Shown here: piece after piece, positions 37,533-45,947 of the stretch
How the letters are laid out: each line of letters starts with the position of its first letter
Numbering within the stretch: the first letter of the stretch is position 1
Origin: Desulfobacterales bacterium
GTDB lineage: Bacteria; Desulfobacterota; Desulfobacteria; Desulfobacterales; JAAELO01
Direction of reading: 5' to 3'
DNA: 64,000 nt
Assembly (NCBI GenBank): GCA_024226555.1
Contig: JAAELO010000214.1
Coordinates: forward strand, 1 to 64,000
Position numbers and translations under genes: made by a program
Notes under the pieces: generated by a model
Seen by the model: the letters and a program-made list of their open reading frames with translations, nothing else
Databases searched by the model: none
Told to the model about the DNA's origin: nothing

Positions 37533-38381
37533 TTAAAATATTTTTCTTCTGGTTACATGCATTGTTGCTCTTTCATAATCCTGACTCTTTTTAAACAGTA
37601 CACCTAAAAATGGAACTTTGTTTTTGATAAGTTTTCCTGTTTTAAACTCAGGGTCAGTATCAAGTGCACGTAGCCAGTTAATAAGCTCTCTCGTTGCAGG
37701 TCTTTTTTCAATACCCTCTATTGATCTAAGTTCATAGAATGTTGCAATTGCATTTTTTGCAAGTTTCTTATCAATAGATGGAAAGTGTACATCAACAATT
37801 GATTTCATCATACTTGCTTCAGGAAAAGCTATATGGTGAAAGTTACATCTTCCAAGGAAAGGATCTGAAAGATCTTTTTTAGCATTTGATGTTATTATGA
37901 TAACCGGACGTTTATTAGCTGAAACAACTTCATCTGTTTCAATAATATCAAACTGCATCTGGTCCAGAATGTCCAACATGTCATCCTGAAAATCTGTATC
38001 AGCCTTGTCAATTTCATCTATTAATAAAATTGTTCTTTTTTCAGATGTGAAGGCCTGGCCAATTTTGCTCATTTTGATGTACTCTTTAATATCACTAACA
38101 TCACGTGTGGAATCACCGAATCTACTGTCATTCAGACGAGTCAGAGTATCATACTGATAAAGGGCATCTATAACCTTCATACTTGATTTAACATTTAAAA
38201 TGATAAGCTCCATACCAAGGCTTTCTGCAATAGCATAAGCAAGCATGGTTTTACCTGTACCAGGCTCCCCTTTTAAGAGAAGTGGCATCTCAAGCGCCAT
38301 TGAAACATTAACAATTTGTGCAAGTTCACTATCCAGAACATATTTAGATGCACCAGAAAAATTTTTTCTCTCTTCAGTCAT
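37533..38381 (-). CDS. MoxR-family AAA+ ATPase
   Basis: The 282-residue AAA+ protein has Walker A GEPGTGKT, Walker B ILLIDEIDKAD, sensor 1 IITSNAKKDLSDPFLGRC and a C-terminal lid. It belongs to the MoxR type, which remodels partner complexes together with VWA proteins. It heads a four-gene minus-strand group with the VWA, Cys-rich and DUF6178-like genes. A terminator of the preceding MetE-like gene (38411-38440) separates the two units. Confidence 0.9.
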   Translation of the reverse strand: MTEERKNFSGASKYVLDSELAQIVNVSMALEMPLLLKGEPGTGKTMLAYAIAESLGMELIILNVKSSMKVIDALYQYDTLTRLNDSRFGDSTRDVSDIKEYIKMSKIGQAFTSEKRTILLIDEIDKADTDFQDDMLDILDQMQFDIIETDEVVSANKRPVIIITSNAKKDLSDPFLGRCNFHHIAFPEASMMKSIVDVHFPSIDKKLAKNAIATFYELRSIEGIEKRPATRELINWLRALDTDPEFKTGKLIKNKVPFLGVLFKKSQDYERATMHVTRRKIF

Positions 38382-38410
38382 AATTTCCTCGGAGTTGAAT
38401 AATTAATATT

Positions 38411-38440
38411 TTTTATAAGCCCATATTGGGCTTATTTTTT
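38411..38440 (-). terminator. Terminator of the MetE-like gene
   Basis: On the minus strand ATAAGCCC pairs with GGGCTTAT over a 5-base loop, followed by ATAAAAAATATT. It begins at the stop codon of the gene ending at 38439. Confidence 0.75.
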
Positions 38441-39506
38441 ACATGTTAAATTTTGCTTTTACACGATTTGAAACTTCTCTTGTTAATTCAAGAACTTTTG
38501 TTGCATTTTCAAGGGATAGAGATCCTGCACCACAACTTGGAGTTATCAGAGTTGCAGCAAGAAGCTGCTCTTTTGAAAGACCTGTAACAAGAGCTTTTTC
38601 AAGTTGTTCCACATACATTGCTGTTAAAGAGTCGGCGGATTCATTTTCAATAGCCTCACTTGTTGGTATAATTCCCCAGGCCAGAGTTTTTCCACTTTCA
38701 ACAAATGCTTTAACTTCATTTGGAAAAAGGATGAAATTATCGAAATATGAGTATGCGTCAAAACTGATCACATCAATATCTGATTTTAAAAGCATAGCCC
38801 ACTCTGTGTTTGCACAAACATGAACTCCTGAAAGTCCGCCCTCTTCATGAACTGCTGCTGCAAGCTCATTGATTGCATCGGTAACATTTTCCTGAGTGAT
38901 TGTTATATATGCTGAGGATCCAAATCCAGCAAGAGCGGGTTCATCGAAGAAAATTACAGGGGTATAACCTTCATCTTTAAAAGATTTGGCCTGAAATTTG
39001 GCTTTCATTGCAAGATGTTTGATTAATATATCTTTAACCTGTTCATTATAAAAAACAGCCCGGCCATTTTCATCAACAACACCGGTTCCAAAAGTAATTG
39101 GCCCTGTAACCTGTCCTTTCAGAGCAAGTGGTTTATTTTCAAGATCTTTAACCTGTTTAACAAGTTCAAAAAAACCTTTTGCTGTATCTGTTGTTAAAGC
39201 AAATCTTGATGTTGCAATATCAATCTCTCCACCAGCAATAGACATATAGTCTTCATAAAACTGTAACATCTCCTCTTCAAACTTTGTGCTGGTTGTATCA
39301 ATATATGTTTTATCCCCATCTGTTTCAACACCTGGAAAACCAGGAAGAAACTGAGGAACCATCCCCTCTTCTTTAAAAGATGGTAGTTGAACCCAAAGTG
39401 GTATCTCGGGTGTATAGTTTAAAAGAAATTTAGTTGCTTCTCTGTGATCCTCAAGGGGTAAGCTTCCAATTAGTGCTGGCAGACAATTTGCTTTAAAAGA
39501 ACTCAT
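38439..39506 (-). CDS. MetE C-terminal-domain-like (core) methionine synthase
   Basis: The 355-residue protein corresponds to the catalytic half of cobalamin-independent methionine synthase: zinc-ligand candidates H229 and C231 (GVHVCANTEW) and C325 (TPSCGAGS) are present, with ALKGQVTGPITFG, FFDEPALAGFG and SFDAYSYFDNF. It lacks the N-terminal folate-binding half of full-length MetE (about 750 residues), as in the short 'core' enzymes of archaea and anaerobic bacteria, which use another methyl donor such as a methylated corrinoid protein. No corrinoid protein gene is adjacent, so the donor is unknown. No SAM riboswitch is recognised upstream. Confidence 0.8.
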   Translation of the reverse strand: MSSFKANCLPALIGSLPLEDHREATKFLLNYTPEIPLWVQLPSFKEEGMVPQFLPGFPGVETDGDKTYIDTTSTKFEEEMLQFYEDYMSIAGGEIDIATSRFALTTDTAKGFFELVKQVKDLENKPLALKGQVTGPITFGTGVVDENGRAVFYNEQVKDILIKHLAMKAKFQAKSFKDEGYTPVIFFDEPALAGFGSSAYITITQENVTDAINELAAAVHEEGGLSGVHVCANTEWAMLLKSDIDVISFDAYSYFDNFILFPNEVKAFVESGKTLAWGIIPTSEAIENESADSLTAMYVEQLEKALVTGLSKEQLLAATLITPSCGAGSLSLENATKVLELTREVSNRVKAKFNM

Positions 39507-39723
39507 ATTATTTTCCTGTTTCCATTTTTAAATTTTTCATAAAGACTTATTAAAGTAAGCCTTAAATTCACACTTGTAAATCTGTTTTGATAAAAAAACC
39601 TGAAAAAGGCTATCTTTAGGGAAAGTACTAAAGTTTAATATAACCATGTTACATGTATTGGTCCAACATTTTAATATGATCAAATCGATTAGTTTTTTCG
39701 AACGAAAACTAATATTCGTTTGA
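39507..39723. other. Non-coding gap before the element upstream of tatA
   Basis: No gene is seen. It contains an imperfect repeat of TCGATTAGTTTTTTCGAACG with CGAAAACTAATATTCG (about 39685-39718), a possible hairpin immediately before the element's TTGA. Confidence 0.4.
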
Positions 39724-39872
39724 GGGAATCTCTAATAACCGCCGATAAAACAAAAGGCTTTAGTTTTGTTTGTTTTAATAGAACTTGTTCAAAAACAAAG
39801 CGACAGGATTATTTCAAAAAAAGAACTTTATATTCTGTATTTAAATCAAAATTCGAATTGTTAGAGATTTTC
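39724..39872. mobile_element. MITE-like element upstream of tatA
   Basis: The 149-bp copy runs from GGGAATCTCTAATAACC to TTGTTAGAGATTTTC with perfect TTGA duplications (39720-39723 and 39873-39876). The internal TTTAAATCAAAATTC end is conserved. It lies about 90 bases before the tatA start. Confidence 0.85.
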
Positions 39873-39963
39873 TTGACCTATTTCGAATTGACACATAAAG
39901 ATGTGAGTGATATTGAATTGAATTTGATGAAAGAAAATATTTGATTGTAATCAGGAGGTTGTG

Positions 39964-40152
39964 ATGTTTGGATTAGGAACAACAGAGTTAATTGTAATCC
40001 TCGTTATTGTTGTTATTTTGTTTGGCGGAAAAAAGCTACCTGAAATCGGTTCAGGAATTGGGAAAAGCATAAAAAACTTTAAGAAAGCAACAAAAGAGGT
40101 TCCTGAAGCAGAAGAAGAAAAAAAAGAAGAGATTGAACAGGATAAAAAATAG
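39964..40152 (+). CDS. tatA: Twin-arginine translocase protein TatA
   Basis: The 62-residue protein starts [20 protein letters not shown] and continues with the hinge [21 protein letters not shown] and an acidic/lysine tail. It forms the Tat transport pore with TatC. ATG at 39964 is chosen over GTG 39961 because AGGAGG (39953-39958) gives a 5-base spacing. It stands alone with element copies on both sides (39724-39872 and 40238-40400); no tatC is nearby. Confidence 0.95.
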   Translation: MFGLGTTELIVILVIVVILFGGKKLPEIGSGIGKSIKNFKKATKEVPEAEEEKKEEIEQDKK

Positions 40153-40192
40153 TAAGTTAGCAAGACCTGTTTCACAATCTTAATTTACAATA

Positions 40193-40228
40193 TAAAAAAG
40201 CTGGTATTTATAATTAAATATCGGCTTT
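40193..40228 (+). terminator. Probable terminator of tatA
   Basis: AAAAAGCTGGTATTTA pairs imperfectly with TAAATATCGGCTTTT, followed by T-rich sequence, 40 bases after the tatA stop. Confidence 0.6.
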
Positions 40229-40237
40229 TATTATTGA

Positions 40238-40400
40238 GGGAATCTCTAATATCTGCCTTTAGATCTAACTACCTAAGTTGTTTTAAAAGAAATAAAAACA
40301 AAACAGAGTATCTTCAAAAAAAATAACTATTGTAAAAACCGACTCTTTGTTTTTCCCTCAGCCTTGTATTTAAATCAAAATTATAGTTTTAGAGTTTCCC
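40238..40400. mobile_element. MITE-like element between tatA and the ubiA-like gene
   Basis: The 163-bp copy, GGGAATCTCTAATATC to AGTTTTAGAGTTTCCC, has perfect TTGA duplications (40234-40237 and 40401-40404). Its right edge is 10 bases from the convergent prenyltransferase stop codon. Confidence 0.86.
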
Positions 40401-40410
40401 TTGAATCTTC

Positions 40411-41292
40411 CTAAATCAATACATCCAGAAAAATTCCAGTGAAAAGTGCAACAGAAATTATACTGTTCATATGGAAAAAAGCTATGTTAATGTTTGTCAG
40501 ATCATCAGGATTAACCAGAATATGCTCAATAACAAGGGCAACTCCAATGACCATCACAGAGATAAAATATATAGTTCCTAAAGAAAATACCATTTGTATC
40601 AGAAGAAAGAGTACAAAAGAGATTATGTGAAGATATGTTGAAAATCTCATTGCTTTTTTAATCCCATACTTTGAAGGTATGGAAAACAGGTTATTCTCTT
40701 TATCAAATTCAGTGTCCTGACATGCATATAAAATATCAAAACCTGCAATATTAGCCATAAGCGCAAGACATAATGGAATTATAGCAAATGAAAAAGTACC
40801 GGTCACCGCTATCCATGCGCCTAACGGGGATAGTCCAATGGCAAAACCCAGAAAGATATGGCAATATGCTGAAAATCTTTTTACCAGCGAATAGAGAAAA
40901 AGTACCAGAAGAACTGGAAGTGATAAAATAAAACAGAGTTTTCCAAGCATATATGCTGAGAATATAAAGATAACAGAAAAAACCATTATAAAAGCAATAC
41001 TTGCAAAAAGTGATATTTCACCACTTGGTATCTCTCTTTTATCTGTTCTTGGGTTTTTAGCATCTATTTTATAGTCTGCAACTCTGTTAAACCCCATTGC
41101 TGCTGATCTTGCTGAAACCATGGCCACAAGAATCCAGAAAAAACCTGAGAACGTGACCTGCGTTTCCCTATGTGCTAAAACAACCGCAGAAAGAGCAAAT
41201 GGGAGGGCAAAAATGGTATGGCTGAATTTAATCATACGCCCATAGACTTTTATTTTTTCATAAATTGAACTAAAAGATATATCTATTGTCAT
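40411..41292 (-). CDS. UbiA-family prenyltransferase
   Basis: The 293-residue multi-spanning protein has both aspartate-rich sites of aromatic prenyltransferases: NRVADYKIDAKNPRTDKR near residue 70 and YACQDTEFDKENNLFSIPSKYG near 190. It attaches a polyprenyl tail to an aromatic acid for quinone synthesis; in anaerobes the likely role is menaquinone (MqnP of the futalosine route) rather than ubiquinone, which is an inference. A methyltransferase gene lies directly upstream, 41 bases away, in the same direction. Confidence 0.85.
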   Translation of the reverse strand: MTIDISFSSIYEKIKVYGRMIKFSHTIFALPFALSAVVLAHRETQVTFSGFFWILVAMVSARSAAMGFNRVADYKIDAKNPRTDKREIPSGEISLFASIAFIMVFSVIFIFSAYMLGKLCFILSLPVLLVLFLYSLVKRFSAYCHIFLGFAIGLSPLGAWIAVTGTFSFAIIPLCLALMANIAGFDILYACQDTEFDKENNLFSIPSKYGIKKAMRFSTYLHIISFVLFLLIQMVFSLGTIYFISVMVIGVALVIEHILVNPDDLTNINIAFFHMNSIISVALFTGIFLDVLI

Positions 41293-41309
41293 AATCTGTT
41301 TCTAATTTT

Positions 41310-41347
41310 TCAACCTCTAACAATATTCAAATGTTAGAAAGATTCCC
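41310..41347. mobile_element. Minimal MITE-like hairpin copy forming the 3' end of the methyltransferase gene
   Basis: Read on the minus strand, GGGAATCTTTCTAAC is followed by the inverted GTTAGAGGTT, a 38-bp hairpin of the two family ends. The last codons (Glu-Ser-Phe) and the TAA of the gene at 41334-42131 lie inside it. Confidence 0.55.
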
Positions 41348-42131
41348 TTTTATCTGTTTGTTTCTCTTTAAATCCGGCAAAACCTTTTCTGGTTTTTGAA
41401 CCTGTTTTTATACCTTTTTCATATTTAAGAGCAAGTGGTTTTGTCCTAAATTTTGGGTTTAATGTTACTACTATACCAGCGTAGGTTCCGAAAGGAATTT
41501 TTTTAACAAGATCAATATTTTCTATGGAGCTTATAAATTTGCCACTTTTTCCAGGATAAATATTAACTGTTTTCCATGAAACAGGAACATCGCCGACAAG
41601 CTTATTTATTGTTCTCTTTATCTCCCAGATACTAAAAAAACGAGCTCTTGAATATATTGTACTGGTTAGTTTTCCTTCAATTTTTCTCTGAATTCCTTTG
41701 ATGGCATATTTATTTAGAACCCCTATAAAAAGACTGTCCTTTGCTACTCTGCAAGCTTCTTCAATGGCTTTAGTATGATTTTCAGTGTATTCAAGAGTTG
41801 TTATAAGGCATGCATGATTAAATTCATTATCATCGAAGGGAAGTTCCTCTGCGTAACCCCTTCTCATATCAACTCTTTCTCCTATCTCTTTCCTGGCAAT
41901 GTCAAGCATGTAAGGAGATGGATCAATACCGGAAACGTTAAGCCCAAAATCAAGCAGATGCTTAAAAATTTTCCCGGTACCACAACCGATATCAATTATT
42001 GAACTACCACGAAGGGGATTAAGCTGCTCTAACAGAAGTTCAATCTCTCTTTGAAATGTATATGTGTTGCTCTGTTTTTTACACCATGAGTCATAAGCAA
42101 GAGCATCTTTAAAATCAAATACATATCCCAT
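41334..42131 (-). CDS. Class-I SAM-dependent methyltransferase
   Basis: The 265-residue methyltransferase has motif I IIDIGCGTGKIFKHL, motif II GIDPSPYMLDIARKE and AEELPFDDNEFN. The substrate is not clear: it is longer and different from UbiE/MenG. Because the next gene is a UbiA-type prenyltransferase, quinone or lipid methylation is possible. The C-terminus (KRESF) and stop codon are contributed by a mini element at 41310-41347, so the end of the protein has probably been remodelled by insertion. Confidence 0.8.
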   Translation of the reverse strand: MGYVFDFKDALAYDSWCKKQSNTYTFQREIELLLEQLNPLRGSSIIDIGCGTGKIFKHLLDFGLNVSGIDPSPYMLDIARKEIGERVDMRRGYAEELPFDDNEFNHACLITTLEYTENHTKAIEEACRVAKDSLFIGVLNKYAIKGIQRKIEGKLTSTIYSRARFFSIWEIKRTINKLVGDVPVSWKTVNIYPGKSGKFISSIENIDLVKKIPFGTYAGIVVTLNPKFRTKPLALKYEKGIKTGSKTRKGFAGFKEKQTDKRESF

Positions 42132-42344
42132 AATTTTTTACACTTTTTTCATTTATTATTTTTGAACACAAATTAAAAATAAATTTTAAAATCAGATATT
42201 TACTGAACTAATAGCTATATCAACTTTACCAGCATTTCCAATCATTTTAAACTTGAAAACTCTCTTTTTTGGGTTTTAAAAATATATAAAATAATATATA
42301 CAAGTTCTGTTAAATTACAATATAAATAACTGGGAGAATTTGTT

Positions 42345-42623
42345 ATGGCAAAAGCCACAGCAAGGCATATATTAGTGGAAACTGAGAAAGAGTGCCTTAG
42401 TCTTATAGACCAGATCAAATCTGGTGATGATTTTGGAAAACTTGCAAAATCATATTCAAAATGTCCATCCGGAGCTTCAGGTGGAGATCTTGGAGAATTT
42501 GGGCCAGGAATGATGGTTCCTGAATTTGACAAGGTTGTTTTTAAGGAAGAGGTGGGAACTCCGCACGGTCCTGTAAAAACTGATTTTGGTTATCACATTG
42601 TTGAAGTAACAAGTAGAAGTTAG
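42345..42623 (+). CDS. Parvulin-type peptidyl-prolyl isomerase
   Basis: The 92-residue protein is a single PpiC-like domain: [15 protein letters not shown], the FAKLAKSYS-type block [21 protein letters not shown] and the end [12 protein letters not shown]. It has no signal peptide, so it is cytoplasmic like PpiC. A terminator follows at 42633-42669. Confidence 0.95.
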   Translation: MAKATARHILVETEKECLSLIDQIKSGDDFGKLAKSYSKCPSGASGGDLGEFGPGMMVPEFDKVVFKEEVGTPHGPVKTDFGYHIVEVTSRS

Positions 42624-42632
42624 AAAATTATG

Positions 42633-42669
42633 AAGCAGCTGTGATATAAAAATCATAGCTGCTTTTTTA
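42633..42669 (+). terminator. Terminator after the parvulin gene
   Basis: AGCAGCT-GTGAT pairs with ATCAT-AGCTGCT (one mismatch) over a short A-rich loop, followed by T6. It lies 10 bases after the stop codon. Confidence 0.85.
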
Positions 42670-42682
42670 ATTTGGTATATAG

Positions 42683-43639
42683 ATGGAAAATACAGAATAT
42701 AAACCCCCACTTCTTTTTAAAAACGGTCATATCCAAACCGTTTTTCCGTCACTTTTCAGAAAAGTTGAAGACCCTTTATATAAAAGGGAAAGAATCGATA
42801 CTGAAGATGGTGATTTTCTTGATCTTGACTGGTCAAAAAACGGAAACAGAAAAATTGCTATTGTTTCCCATGGCCTTGAGGGAAGTTCTGACCGAAGCTA
42901 TGTGACCGGAATGGTTAGGGCTCTTAAGATTGAAGGATGGGACTCTGTTGCTTGGAATTTCAGATCCTGTAGCGGTGAAACAAATCGCCTATTGAAAATG
43001 TACCATAGCGGAGCATCATATGATCTTGAAGCCGTCATAAACCATGTGGCTGAATTGAAATTATATGATGAGATAGCCCTTGTTGGCTTTAGTATGGGTG
43101 GCAACATTACACTTGTACATTTAGGCCAAAAAGGAAAAGATATACATCCTTTGGTTAAAAAGGCGGTGACGTTTTCCGTACCATGTGATCTTAGAGGAAG
43201 TTCTGAGGAACTTAAAAAACCATCGAGTAAGATCTACATGAAAAGATTCCTAAGGATGCTTAAAGAGAAAATTGAAGAGAAAGCTAAACTAATGCCTGGT
43301 AAAGTTGATATTCGTGACTTTGATAAAATTACAGATTTTAAGGGTTTTGATGATCGCTATACCGCCCCGTTTCATGGTTTTAAAGATGCATATGATTATT
43401 GGGAAAAGTGCAGTAGCAAGCAGTTTATTGAGAATATTAAAATACCAACACTAATTGTTAATGCTAAAAATGATCCATTCCTGTCAGAAAGCTGCTATCC
43501 AATTACAGAAGCAGAAAACAATAGATTCGTAACCCTTGAAACTCCTTCCTCAGGAGGACATGTGGGTTTTGTGTCCTTTAACAGTGAGAAGGTATATTGG
43601 TCAGAAAAAAGAACTATTTCTTTTATTAATGGCAAATAG
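42683..43639 (+). CDS. YheT-family alpha/beta hydrolase
   Basis: The 318-residue hydrolase starts with the family marker PLLFKNGHIQTVFPSLFR. It has nucleophile S in GFSMGGN (near residue 137), WNFRSCSGETNR typical of YheT/ABHD1, the acid in NAKNDPFL and the histidine in SGGHVGF. It probably acts on an ester or lipid substrate; the natural substrate of the family is uncertain. It converges with fdhD. Confidence 0.9.
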   Translation: MENTEYKPPLLFKNGHIQTVFPSLFRKVEDPLYKRERIDTEDGDFLDLDWSKNGNRKIAIVSHGLEGSSDRSYVTGMVRALKIEGWDSVAWNFRSCSGETNRLLKMYHSGASYDLEAVINHVAELKLYDEIALVGFSMGGNITLVHLGQKGKDIHPLVKKAVTFSVPCDLRGSSEELKKPSSKIYMKRFLRMLKEKIEEKAKLMPGKVDIRDFDKITDFKGFDDRYTAPFHGFKDAYDYWEKCSSKQFIENIKIPTLIVNAKNDPFLSESCYPITEAENNRFVTLETPSSGGHVGFVSFNSEKVYWSEKRTISFINGK

Positions 43640-43650
43640 ATATTTTTTGA

Positions 43651-44448
43651 TTAAATTTCAAAACCTTTCTCATTACAGAATATTTTTAAACCATCTCCTT
43701 TAGACAAACAGGCAAGAGTCATATTAAGACTATCAGCAAGTTCCACTGCCAGATTTGTAGGTCTTGAGACAGCAATTATGACAGGAATCCCGGCTCTTGC
43801 AGCCTTTTGTACAAGTTCATAACTAATTCTTGAAGAAAGTATTAACAATTTGGCTGATTTAAGTTTCTCTCCAAGGAAAAGCTTTCCGATAACTTTATCA
43901 ACTGCATTGTGGCGTCCTGCATCTTCAGCAACTTCAAGAAAATTGATATCTGCATCGAAAAGTGCGGCTCCATGTGAGGCCCTTGTCTTATTTCGGAGTT
44001 CCTGATGATCAGACAAATTCGATATGGCTGAATATGCTTTATCTATATTTATCCTATTAGTACTTGTTATGGGAGTAAGCTTTTGTTTTAGATCATCAAT
44101 AAGTTCTTTTCCACAAATACCACAACTTGTCTGACTAATATAACTGCGTCTTTCAATAATATCTGGAATTTTTTCAACTTTTTCAGGGGTTAAAGTAACT
44201 GTGACAACATTTGTATCATTATCACAAAAACCAATTGATCCTATTTCAGATGGGTGGTCAACAATTCCCTCTCCTAAACAAAAACCTGCTGCATGTGGGA
44301 TTTCTTCTCCTGGAGTTCTCATTATAACGGAATAGGAATTCCCCTGAAGCCTTATTGAAAGAGGCTCTTCGCTCAACAAATTTATAGATTCAGAACTGGT
44401 GTTTGATCTCTCCCAGTTTATAATCTTTCTTTTTTTATATCTGTTCAA
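43651..44448 (-). CDS. fdhD: Formate dehydrogenase accessory sulfurtransferase FdhD
   Basis: The 265-residue protein has the substrate loop TSCGICGKELI with the two cysteines that receive sulfur from IscS and pass it to the molybdenum/tungsten cofactor. It also has GEEIPHAAGFCLGEGIV, RTRASHGAALFD and EDAGRHNAVDKVIG. It activates formate dehydrogenase; no dehydrogenase gene is in the window, so the enzyme lies elsewhere. It fits an anaerobic, formate-using metabolism. Confidence 0.95.
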   Translation of the reverse strand: MNRYKKRKIINWERSNTSSESINLLSEEPLSIRLQGNSYSVIMRTPGEEIPHAAGFCLGEGIVDHPSEIGSIGFCDNDTNVVTVTLTPEKVEKIPDIIERRSYISQTSCGICGKELIDDLKQKLTPITSTNRINIDKAYSAISNLSDHQELRNKTRASHGAALFDADINFLEVAEDAGRHNAVDKVIGKLFLGEKLKSAKLLILSSRISYELVQKAARAGIPVIIAVSRPTNLAVELADSLNMTLACLSKGDGLKIFCNEKGFEI

Positions 44449-44733
44449 TGGCCCCTGCTCCTTAAAGCTATATTTTTTATTTTATACTGATACAAATTAT
44501 CTGAATTGTATAAAATTTCATCTCATCTTTTACAATGATAAGTACCTTTTTACAAAAATCATTACATTTATAAAAAAAATCTATTAAGGGGCTTATGTAA
44601 GACAAAATCTATTATTTTCAATAATAGATTCAGTACACAACTTTTCAGATAAATTTACAAAAATGATCTGATAATTTAAAATTAATGATGAAATCCAATT
44701 GATATTTACTTAATAGAATATTAAGGTGAGCCA
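44449..44733. other. Non-coding gap upstream of fdhD
   Basis: No gene or repeat is recognised in this AT-rich stretch; it should contain the fdhD promoter and the lost 5' part of the glyoxalase remnant. Confidence 0.4.
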
Positions 44734-44944
44734 ATGGATAGACCATACAGCCTGGGCGACGAAGAGCTCTATATAGCCTTTAAAACTTATGGTTTTGATA
44801 CTGCACATAAAACCATAAGGATATGGATTGTATGCTTTAAAAATGAAGCCCTGGGGAATCTATTTTATTAAGGATCCTGATGGATACTGGCTTGAATTAG
44901 TACCATTCAGATATAAATTATTAGAGGTTATACTATGTCAATAA
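44734..44944 (+). pseudogene. Decayed glyoxalase I (lactoylglutathione lyase) fragment
   Basis: Two reading frames together match the C-terminal half of a glyoxalase I. The first, from 44734, encodes MDRPYSLGDEELYIAFKTYG, then DTAHKT and CFKNEALG. After a frameshift near 44855 the frame GIYFIKDPDGYWLELVPFR follows, the classic metal-binding end of the enzyme. The N-terminal half is missing and the upstream DNA shows no trace of it. The remnant overlaps the first bases of the gene at 44935. Confidence 0.75.
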
Positions 44945-45459
44945 CAGTAGTGTGTTTGTTTCAATATGATATTATTGGACTTACCATATCAGATATATTC
45001 AATGAATTTGATAAAGGGTTTAAAAAATCAGGTGAGCCCATACATTCTGGTAATTGGAAGGCCTTCGATCATCTCTTCATTCCTATAGAATCTGAAACTG
45101 GATATAAAAATGAACTCAAGAAACAGGGAGAACTGTTTCTTAATACTCCATATTATTACAGCATAACAGTCTATAACAACTTTTGTGCTGTAACCAGCCT
45201 TATAAATTATAGAAAATTTAAAAATGATAAAGATACATTTAATTCAATTATCAAAACAACAAAAACTGTTGCAAATACCTTAGGTGCAAAGGAGATGATC
45301 TATACCGGAGATTACTATTGCGATCAATTAAATAATCTATCTCGCAATAAACTCTATTACATAGAAATTATTAACTATTTCAAAAATAAGTTAGGAGAAC
45401 CTGCAACATCATTTGATAGTTTTAAAAGGGATGATAAAGAATGGTTACATTTAATATAA
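44935..45459 (+). CDS. Hypothetical protein
   Basis: I do not recognise this 174-residue soluble protein. It is rich in aromatic and asparagine residues (NTPYYYSITVYNNFCAVTSL, YTGDYYCDQLNN), with no signal peptide or membrane span. AGAGG lies 8 bases before the ATG, in a stretch (AATTATTAGAGGTT) that looks like the inner end of the MITE-like family and may be coincidence or a remnant. It overlaps the end of the glyoxalase remnant. An element copy follows 47 bases downstream. Confidence 0.55.
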   Translation: MSITVVCLFQYDIIGLTISDIFNEFDKGFKKSGEPIHSGNWKAFDHLFIPIESETGYKNELKKQGELFLNTPYYYSITVYNNFCAVTSLINYRKFKNDKDTFNSIIKTTKTVANTLGAKEMIYTGDYYCDQLNNLSRNKLYYIEIINYFKNKLGEPATSFDSFKRDDKEWLHLI

Positions 45460-45506
45460 GCTTTTTTTTATCATAATAGAATTTTTCTGTTTTCTAAACA
45501 ACTTAA

Positions 45507-45635
45507 GGGAATCTCTAATCATTTGGCTTTTTTGATGAAATACAGCGTTTATAAAAGCTTTTATTTTATAAAGTTTATAGTTTTTATTGATAATAACGAA
45601 GTATTTCGCAGAAAGAACAGTTATTAGAAGTTCCC
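45507..45635. mobile_element. MITE-like element after the hypothetical gene
   Basis: The 129-bp copy, GGGAATCTCTAATCATT to ACAGTTATTAGAAGTTCCC, has perfect TTAA duplications (45503-45506 and 45636-45639). A further right-end fragment (TTCAATCAAAATCCTAAG ending GAGGTTCCC) follows at about 45640-45674. This suggests insertion into or beside an older copy. Confidence 0.85.
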
Positions 45636-45819
45636 TTAATACAGTTCAATCAAAATCCTAAGTATTCGAGGTTCCCGATATTTAATAAGATTAATACTAA
45701 AAACATAAAATACTGAGCGTTTAAAACAATCTCCACTTACACTCCTCCAATCAATCAGCCTATCCCTTTATTGATAGACTTATTGATCAATATCACTAAT
45801 ATATCGTAAATTTTGCATA

Positions 45820-45849
45820 TTGACTTAAAAGACTTTCCTGTAGTAATAT
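45820..45849 (+). promoter_or_regulatory. Promoter of the membrane-protein/VWA pair
   Basis: TTGACT (45820-45825) and TAATAT (45844-45849) are 18 bases apart. The untranslated leader would be about 90 bases, ending in AAGGGGG just before the ATG at 45948. Confidence 0.55.
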
Positions 45850-45947
45850 TTATCGATTCTGATTATTGTTCAACAAACAATTCTTCAGGACCTATTTTAT
45901 TGAACCTTAAGAAATAATTATGTTTTTTAAGGGAACAAGGGGGATTT

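Noticed and set aside
39507-39723. SAM or cobalamin riboswitch upstream of the MetE-like gene
   Set aside because: No recognisable riboswitch core is seen.
39720-39944. 74-residue plus-strand frame upstream of tatA
   Set aside because: It reads through a MITE-like element and has no ribosome-binding site or conserved product.
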